Assembly: GCF_014596445.1 (NCBI RefSeq)
Contig: NZ_MECL01000213.1
Span: forward strand, 1-51,552
Reading direction: 5' to 3'
DNA from: Streptomyces sp. CBMA29
GTDB taxonomy: Bacteria > Actinomycetota > Actinomycetes > Streptomycetales > Streptomycetaceae
DNA length: 51,552 nucleotides
A program made the translations under genes and the position numbers. Under the pieces are notes generated by a model that saw nothing but the letters and a program-made list of their open reading frames with translations, made no database searches and was not told the DNA's origin. Positions 46,851-51,552 of this stretch are shown piece by piece. The stretch's first letter is position 1. The number at the start of each line of letters is the position of its first letter.

Positions 46851-47891
46851 ATGGCGCAGCCCACCCGTCCACAGCCGACCCGTCCGCACTCCGCGGCCAT
46901 CGAGGACCCCGTGCCCGACGCGCGGCACCGGCTGGTCGAGGTGCCCGGCGGCCGGATCCACCTGGTCGAGCAGGGCGCGGGACCGCTGGTCCTGCTCGTG
47001 CACGGCTTCCCCGAGTCCTGGTACTCCTGGCGCCACCAGCTCCCGGCCATCGCCGCGGCGGGCTACCGCGCCGTCGCGGTCGACGTCCGCGGCTACGGCC
47101 GCTCGTCGAAGCCCGCGGAGCCCGAGGCGTACCGCATGCTCCAGCTCGTCGCCGACAACGTGGCGGTCGTCCGCGCCCTCGGCGAGCGGACCGCGACGGT
47201 CGTCGGCCACGACTGGGGCTCGCCCATCGCCGCCAACTCGGCGCTCCTGCGGCCGGACGTCTTCAGCGCCGTCGGCCTGCTCAGCGTGCCCTACGCGCCG
47301 CGCGGCGGCCCCCGGCCCACCGAGGCGTTCGGCGCGATCGGCGGCGACGAGGAGTTCTACGTCAGCTACTTCCAGCGGCCCGGACGGGCCGAGGCGGAGA
47401 TCGAACAGGACGTGCGCGGCTGGCTCGCGGGCTTCTACGCGGCGCTGTCGGCCGACACGATGCCTCCGGCGGGGGAGAGCGACCCGCACTTCGTACCGCC
47501 CGGAGCCAAGCTCTCCGACCGCTTCCCCACCGGCCGGCTGCCCGGCTGGCTGACCGAGCGGGACCTGGACTTCTACGCGGGCGAGTTCGAACGGACCGGA
47601 CTGACCGGGGCGCTCAACCGCTACCGCAACGTCGACCGCGACTGGGCGGACCTCGCGCCCTGGGACAACGCGCCGATCCGGCAGCCCTCGCTGTTCGTCG
47701 GCGGCGACCTCGACGCCTCCACCACATGGATGGCCGGCGCCATCGACGCGTATCCGAGCACACTGCCCGGACTGGTCTCCTCGCACATCCTCAAGGGCTG
47801 CGGGCACTGGATCCAGCAGGAGCGCGCCGAGGAGGTCAGCGGCCTGCTGACCGACTGGCTGGCCGCGCTGCCCGCACCGCGCGAGGATTGA
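46851..47891 (+). CDS. Alpha/beta-hydrolase, epoxide hydrolase type
   Basis: A 346-residue soluble epoxide hydrolase-like protein. The oxyanion motif is HGFPESWYSWR (from 51), the nucleophile Asp121 is in VVGHDWGSPIA, and the catalytic His319 is in LKGCGHWIQQE; a cap region with tyrosines (FYVSYFQRPGRAEAEIEQDV) could activate the epoxide. The N-terminal 20 residues are polar. GGGAGGAAG precedes ATG 46851. Likely opens epoxides of lipids or xenobiotics; haloalkane dehalogenase activity is less likely given the HGFP motif. Confidence 0.92.
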   Translation: MAQPTRPQPTRPHSAAIEDPVPDARHRLVEVPGGRIHLVEQGAGPLVLLVHGFPESWYSWRHQLPAIAAAGYRAVAVDVRGYGRSSKPAEPEAYRMLQLVADNVAVVRALGERTATVVGHDWGSPIAANSALLRPDVFSAVGLLSVPYAPRGGPRPTEAFGAIGGDEEFYVSYFQRPGRAEAEIEQDVRGWLAGFYAALSADTMPPAGESDPHFVPPGAKLSDRFPTGRLPGWLTERDLDFYAGEFERTGLTGALNRYRNVDRDWADLAPWDNAPIRQPSLFVGGDLDASTTWMAGAIDAYPSTLPGLVSSHILKGCGHWIQQERAEEVSGLLTDWLAALPAPRED

Positions 47892-48014
47892 GGGGTACGC
47901 CGCGCGGCCGCGGTGGGATATCCACCGTTTCCGCCGCCGCGCCACGGGCAGGCGACCGTCCGTGATGCCACCACCGGCATCGCGGATCCGCCGACCGACC
48001 AGGAAGAGGACACG

Positions 48015-48506
48015 ATGTCCGACCGCATGACGGACGACGGCATGGGGGACGACGTCTACCAGCCGGACGGGAGCGAGATCCAGGAGGACGCGGGCCCGCT
48101 GGAGCCCGAGGACACCCTGGTCGACCGGGGCGTCGAGGATGTCCTGGACGAGGGGTACTCGCCGCCCGACAGGCCCCTGGCCGTCGAGCAGAACGGCACC
48201 ACCGCCGAGGAACAGCACAACGGCGACTCGCTGGACCAGCGGCTGGCCAGGGAGCGCCCCGATGCCCCGCCGTTCCCCGACGGGGACGGCCTCGGGGACG
48301 CCTCCGACACCGACGGGGAACTGCTCGACCCGGAGGCGGGCGACCTGCGTGCGGGCCGTCTGACCAGCCCGGAGCAGTGGGTGGACAGCCCGGTCCAGGA
48401 CGGTGTGGCCGACGACGTCGGCATCGACGGCGGCGCCGCCTCCGCGGAGGAGGCCGCCGTGCACCTCCTGGACGACCCGGAGGCCCTGCCCGGCGACGAC
48501 GCCTGA
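48015..48506 (+). CDS. DUF5709-family acidic protein
   Basis: A 163-residue, very acidic protein (Asp/Glu-rich, few hydrophobics) that starts MSDRMTDDGMGDDVYQPDGS and carries the family core EIQEDAGPLEPEDTLVDRGV and DEGYSPPDRPLAVEQNGTTA. DUF5709 proteins are widespread in actinobacteria and of unknown function; composition suggests intrinsic disorder. The ATG at 48015 follows AGGAAGAGGA. Monocistronic, closed by the terminator at 48574. Confidence 0.85.
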   Translation: MSDRMTDDGMGDDVYQPDGSEIQEDAGPLEPEDTLVDRGVEDVLDEGYSPPDRPLAVEQNGTTAEEQHNGDSLDQRLARERPDAPPFPDGDGLGDASDTDGELLDPEAGDLRAGRLTSPEQWVDSPVQDGVADDVGIDGGAASAEEAAVHLLDDPEALPGDDA

Positions 48507-48573
48507 ACCCCAGCCCCCGAACCCCGCCGGCCCCTGCCCCCCGACTCCTGAAGCCCCCGACTCCTGAAGCCCT

Positions 48574-48601
48574 GCGACCTCCGGCCACCGCCGGAGGTCG
48601 C
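48574..48601 (+). terminator. Hairpin terminator after DUF5709 gene
   Basis: GCGACCTCCGGC (48574-48585) and GCCGGAGGTCGC (48590-48601), a perfect 12-bp stem with a 4-nt loop, about 70 nt after the stop codon and before glgX. A CCCCGACTCCTGAAG direct repeat lies just before it. Confidence 0.85.
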
Positions 48602-48735
48602 TGTCGTACGGCCCGCGACCGGTCCGCGCGGGCCTTCGCCGACCGTTCACTTCGCGAACCCATGGCCTGAGATCAACGGGGTATGAGTGGGAGGATGTCG
48701 GATCGTCGCTCAGGCAGGGTCGAGAGGGTCAGTGA

Positions 48736-50913
48736 ATGCAGCAGTGGAACGGTCGTCCCTATCCGCTCGGAGCCACGTACGACGGCTCGGGCACCAACTT
48801 CGCCCTGTTCTCAGAGGTCGCGGAGAAGGTCGAGCTGTGCCTCGTCGATGACGCGGGCCGGGAACAGCGCCTCACGCTGACCGAAGTGGACGGATTCGTC
48901 CGGCACGCGTATCTGCCCGACGTCGGCCCCGGCCAGCGTTACGGCTACCGGGTGCACGGGCCGTACCGGCCGGACGAGGGGCATCGCTGCAATCCGGCCA
49001 AACTGCTGCTCGACCCGTACGCCACGGCCGTGGACGGCCAGGTCGACGGTGACGAGTCGGCGTTCGGCCACCGCTTCCACGCGCCCGAAGAGCAGAACAC
49101 GATGGACAGCCTCGGCCACGCCATGCTGTCGGTGGTGACCGATCCGTCCTTCGACTGGGGGGACGACCGCGCGCCGGGCCACTCGTACCACGAGTCGGTG
49201 ATCTACGAGGCGCACGTGAAGGGTCTGACGATGACTCACCCGGGCCTTCCCGAAGAGATCCGGGGCACCTACGCGGGAGTCGGGCACCCGGCGGTCATCG
49301 AGCACCTGAAGGAACTGGGCGTGACGGCGATCGAGCTGATGCCGGTGCACCAGTTCGCGCAGGACGGCCATCTGCGGGACCGGGACCTGTCGAATTACTG
49401 GGGCTACAACACCATCGGCTTCTTCGCGCCGCACAACGCGTACGCGTCGAGCGGGGTGCGCGGCCAACAGGTCACGGAGTTCAAGGAGATGGTGAAGGCC
49501 CTGCACAAGGCGGGCATCGAGGTGATCCTCGACGTGGTCTACAACCACACCGCCGAAGGCAACCACATGGGGCCGACGCTCTCCTTCCGCGGTATCGACA
49601 ACGCCTCGTACTACCGGCTGGTGGACGACGACCCGCGGCACTACTTCGACACCACCGGCACGGGCAACAGCCTCCTCATGCGGCATCCGCACGTCCTCCA
49701 GCTCATCATGGACAGCCTGCGGTACTGGGTCACCGAGATGCACGTGGACGGCTTCCGCTTCGACCTCGCGGCCACGCTGGCACGGCAGTTCCACGAGGTG
49801 GACCGGCTCTCCTCGTTCTTCGACCTGGTCCAGCAGGACCCGGTGGTCAGCCGGGTCAAACTGATCGCCGAGCCGTGGGACCTGGGCGAGGGCGGTTACC
49901 AGGTGGGCAACTTCCCGTCCCTGTGGAGCGAGTGGAACGGCGAATACCGCGACACCGTCAGGGACTTCTGGCGCGGCGAGGACGGCACACTGCCCGGCCT
50001 CGCCTCCCGGCTCACCGGCTCCTCAGACCTCTACGAGGACGACAACCGCCGCCCGCGCGCCGGGATCAACTTCATCACCTGCCACGACGGCTTCACGCTG
50101 CGCGACCTGGTCTCGTACAACGACAAGCACAATGAGGCCAACGGCGAGGACGGCAACGACGGCGAGAGCCACAACCGTTCGTGGAACTGCGGCGCCGAGG
50201 GCGAGACCGACGACCCCGGTGTGCTCGCGCTGCGCGCCAGACAGCAGCGCAATCTGCTGACGACGCTGCTGGTCTCGCAGGGCGTGCCGATGATCGCGCA
50301 CGGCGACGAGATGGGCCGCACCCAGCGCGGCAACAACAACGTCTACTGCCAGGACAACGAAACCGCCTGGGTGAACTGGACGTTGGACCCCGAGCAGCGC
50401 GAACTGTTCGACTTCACGCGGCGGTTGATCAAGCTGCGCGCGGAGCACCCGGTGCTGCGCCGCCGCCGGTTCTTCCGCGGCGACACCGGGGGGTCGGCCG
50501 TCGCGGACGCGGTGTGGTTCCGGCCGGACGGCGGCGAGATGTGCGAGGAGAACTGGCACCGCGGCGACGCGCACGCCGTGGCCCTGCTGCTGAACGGCGA
50601 CGCCATCACCGAGGCCGACCCGCAGGGCGGCCGGATCTCCGACACCTCCTTCCTGATCCTGCTGAACAGCCACTACGAACCGCTCGACTTCGTGATCCCG
50701 GAGCGCGAGTACGGCGGCCTGTGGCAGGTCGCCGTGGACACCGCGGCCGAAGCCGACGGCACCGACGAGTCAGAGGTGAAGGCCGGCGGCCGGATCCGGG
50801 TCCAGGACCGGGGCATGATCGTGCTGATGGGTGTACAGCGGCCCGTGGGCGGTCGCCTGCGGCGCGCCATCAAGGCGTCCCGGCTGCCGAGACGCCGAGG
50901 AGCGCGCACCTGA
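48736..50913 (+). CDS. glgX: Glycogen debranching enzyme GlgX (GH13_11)
   Basis: A 725-residue cytosolic isoamylase-type enzyme that cuts alpha-1,6 branches of phosphorylase-limit glycogen. A CBM48 domain (about 1-130, GRPYPLGATYDGSGTNFALF) precedes the GH13 barrel. Conserved regions: DVVYNH (266-271), GFRFD with nucleophile Asp343, AEPWD with acid/base Glu379, and CHD with Asp451. The C-domain ends in a basic tail. Length matches Streptomyces GlgX. GAGAGG precedes the ATG. It is alone between terminators, so glycogen synthesis genes lie elsewhere. Confidence 0.96.
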   Translation: MQQWNGRPYPLGATYDGSGTNFALFSEVAEKVELCLVDDAGREQRLTLTEVDGFVRHAYLPDVGPGQRYGYRVHGPYRPDEGHRCNPAKLLLDPYATAVDGQVDGDESAFGHRFHAPEEQNTMDSLGHAMLSVVTDPSFDWGDDRAPGHSYHESVIYEAHVKGLTMTHPGLPEEIRGTYAGVGHPAVIEHLKELGVTAIELMPVHQFAQDGHLRDRDLSNYWGYNTIGFFAPHNAYASSGVRGQQVTEFKEMVKALHKAGIEVILDVVYNHTAEGNHMGPTLSFRGIDNASYYRLVDDDPRHYFDTTGTGNSLLMRHPHVLQLIMDSLRYWVTEMHVDGFRFDLAATLARQFHEVDRLSSFFDLVQQDPVVSRVKLIAEPWDLGEGGYQVGNFPSLWSEWNGEYRDTVRDFWRGEDGTLPGLASRLTGSSDLYEDDNRRPRAGINFITCHDGFTLRDLVSYNDKHNEANGEDGNDGESHNRSWNCGAEGETDDPGVLALRARQQRNLLTTLLVSQGVPMIAHGDEMGRTQRGNNNVYCQDNETAWVNWTLDPEQRELFDFTRRLIKLRAEHPVLRRRRFFRGDTGGSAVADAVWFRPDGGEMCEENWHRGDAHAVALLLNGDAITEADPQGGRISDTSFLILLNSHYEPLDFVIPEREYGGLWQVAVDTAAEADGTDESEVKAGGRIRVQDRGMIVLMGVQRPVGGRLRRAIKASRLPRRRGART

Positions 50914-51008
50914 CGCCGGGGAAGCGGTGACCGTCGATTTCATCTTTCGGTCAACTTGTTGCGTAAGAAGCATTGAAGTTTACGTCGCTGTTCTGATGGG
51001 ATACCCCT

Positions 51009-51040
51009 TGCTCCGGCGCGCCCTGACACGCGCCGGAGCA
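51009..51040 (+). terminator. Hairpin terminator after glgX
   Basis: TGCTCCGGCGCG (51009-51020) and CGCGCCGGAGCA (51029-51040), a perfect 12-bp stem with an 8-nt loop. It is about 95 nt downstream of the glgX stop; the bases between are AT-rich and otherwise featureless. Confidence 0.8.
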
Positions 51041-51141
51041 CACCGACGTCCGGGCGCGGTCTCGTACGGTGAGGGAGTGGGCCGCGGGTACGCGGATGCC
51101 GGCGGGCCCGCGTGATCGTGGCTACCTCACGGAGGACCGAC

Positions 51142-51552
51142 ATGAGCGGCAGCGAACGGCCGGGTCCCGGCAACGGCCTCACCGATGTCGAGGGGGTGCG
51201 CGTCGGGCACGCCCAGCGGACCGGCGACGGCTGGCTCACCGGGACGACGGTGGTGCTGGCCCCCGAGGGCGGCGCCGTCACCGCGGTCGACGTACGCGGC
51301 GGCGGCCCCGGCACCCGCGAGACCGACGCCCTCGACCCGCGCAATCTCGTGCCGTACATCGACGCCGTGGTGCTCACCGGAGGCAGCGCCTTCGGGCTCG
51401 ACGCGGCGGGCGGCGTGGTCGGCTGGCTGGAGGAGCGGGGCCGGGGCTTCCGGGTCGGCGGACCCGGCCAGGTGGTGCCGGTGGTGCCCGCCGCCGCGCT
51501 GTTCGACCTCGGCCGCGGCGGCTCGTGGACGGCGCGCCCGGGAGCGGAGACG
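51142..51552 (+). CDS. P1-family (DmpA-like) aminopeptidase, N-terminal part (cut by window edge)
   Basis: The first 137 residues of a peptidase of family P1 (formerly S58), which self-cleaves before a Ser to form an N-terminal nucleophile enzyme. Family features seen: NGLTDVEGVRVGHAQ, TGTTVVLAPEGGAVTAVDVR, GGGPGTRETDALDPRN and VLTGGSAFGLDAAGGVVGWL. The self-cleavage site lies beyond the window. GGAGGA precedes the ATG at 51142. Members release N-terminal D- or beta-amino acids or act on small peptides and nylon-type oligomers. Confidence 0.93.
   Translation, partial: MSGSERPGPGNGLTDVEGVRVGHAQRTGDGWLTGTTVVLAPEGGAVTAVDVRGGGPGTRETDALDPRNLVPYIDAVVLTGGSAFGLDAAGGVVGWLEERGRGFRVGGPGQVVPVVPAAALFDLGRGGSWTARPGAET

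Noticed and set aside
48679..48684. GGGTAT before glgX as a stress sigma-factor -10
   Set aside because: No matching -35 at the right spacing.
1..51552. tRNA, rRNA, CRISPR arrays, integrases, transposases, attachment sites
   Set aside because: I read both strands for T-loop-like motifs, regularly spaced repeats and recombinase motifs and saw none; the tandem repeats have no unique spacers.

Overview
The window is high-GC DNA (roughly 70% or more) with GTG/TTG starts, strong third-position GC bias, dense regulators, Tat and lipoprotein secretion signals and many secreted carbohydrate-active enzymes. This points to a Streptomyces or close Streptomycetaceae chromosome. I see no tRNA, rRNA, CRISPR, phage or transposase. 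Both edges cut genes: an AraC-type regulator on the left and a P1-family peptidase on the right.

Layout. 1-2.8 kb: regulator and small-enzyme genes (AraC end, VOC protein, GyrI-like effector-binding protein, GNAT, MarR). 2.8-9.8 kb: central carbon and sugar metabolism (stand-alone LigD-type 3'-phosphoesterase, 6-phosphogluconate dehydrogenase, PRC-barrel protein, beta-phosphoglucomutase coupled to a GH65 phosphorylase, methyltransferase). 9.9-12.1 kb: thioredoxin-reductase-like flavoprotein divergent from an aldo/keto reductase. 12.1-15.8 kb: the iron-uptake operon efeO-efeB-efeU behind a clear iron box. 16.6-21.8 kb: a polyol/sugar ABC operon (DeoR regulator, binding lipoprotein, two permeases, zinc dehydrogenase) with a duplicated operator-like motif. 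22.1-23.2 kb: a methionine aminopeptidase divergent from a small XRE regulator across a near-perfect 22-bp palindrome.

23.7-29.3 kb: a GH71/99-like enzyme, an unknown coiled-coil membrane protein, and a GH11 xylanase plus CE4 acetylxylan esterase pair (xlnB-axeA type) whose carbohydrate-binding modules share 180 identical bases. 29.4-32.6 kb: DUF5713 protein, then SDR and two MmyB-type XRE regulators. 32.9-36.8 kb: a GH59 galactocerebrosidase-like enzyme with two ricin-B lectin modules and a G1 glutamic peptidase. 37-44.5 kb: small proteins, RNase HI with a zinc-binding tail, bacterial nitric-oxide synthase, SnoaL-like protein, D-2-hydroxyacid dehydrogenase and a GH76 alpha-mannanase. 44.9-51.6 kb: M20 dipeptidase coupled to a truncated YfcC-type transporter, epoxide hydrolase, DUF5709 protein, GlgX debranching enzyme and the P1 peptidase.

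Function. The secreted enzymes (xylanase, acetylxylan esterase, GH59, GH76, GH71/99-like, glutamic peptidase) fit a soil saprophyte attacking plant and fungal walls. The intracellular side (polyol importer and dehydrogenase, GH65 plus beta-PGM, GlgX, 6PGDH) fits uptake and routing of the released sugars. At least eight regulator and small-enzyme genes have a -10-like hexamer 6-8 nt before the start codon and no ribosome-binding site, so leaderless transcription looks common here. No single multi-gene system of a wholly new kind is evident. The most unusual items are the converted xylanase/esterase segment, the XRE-MetAP pair, the YfcC remnant and several operator architectures.
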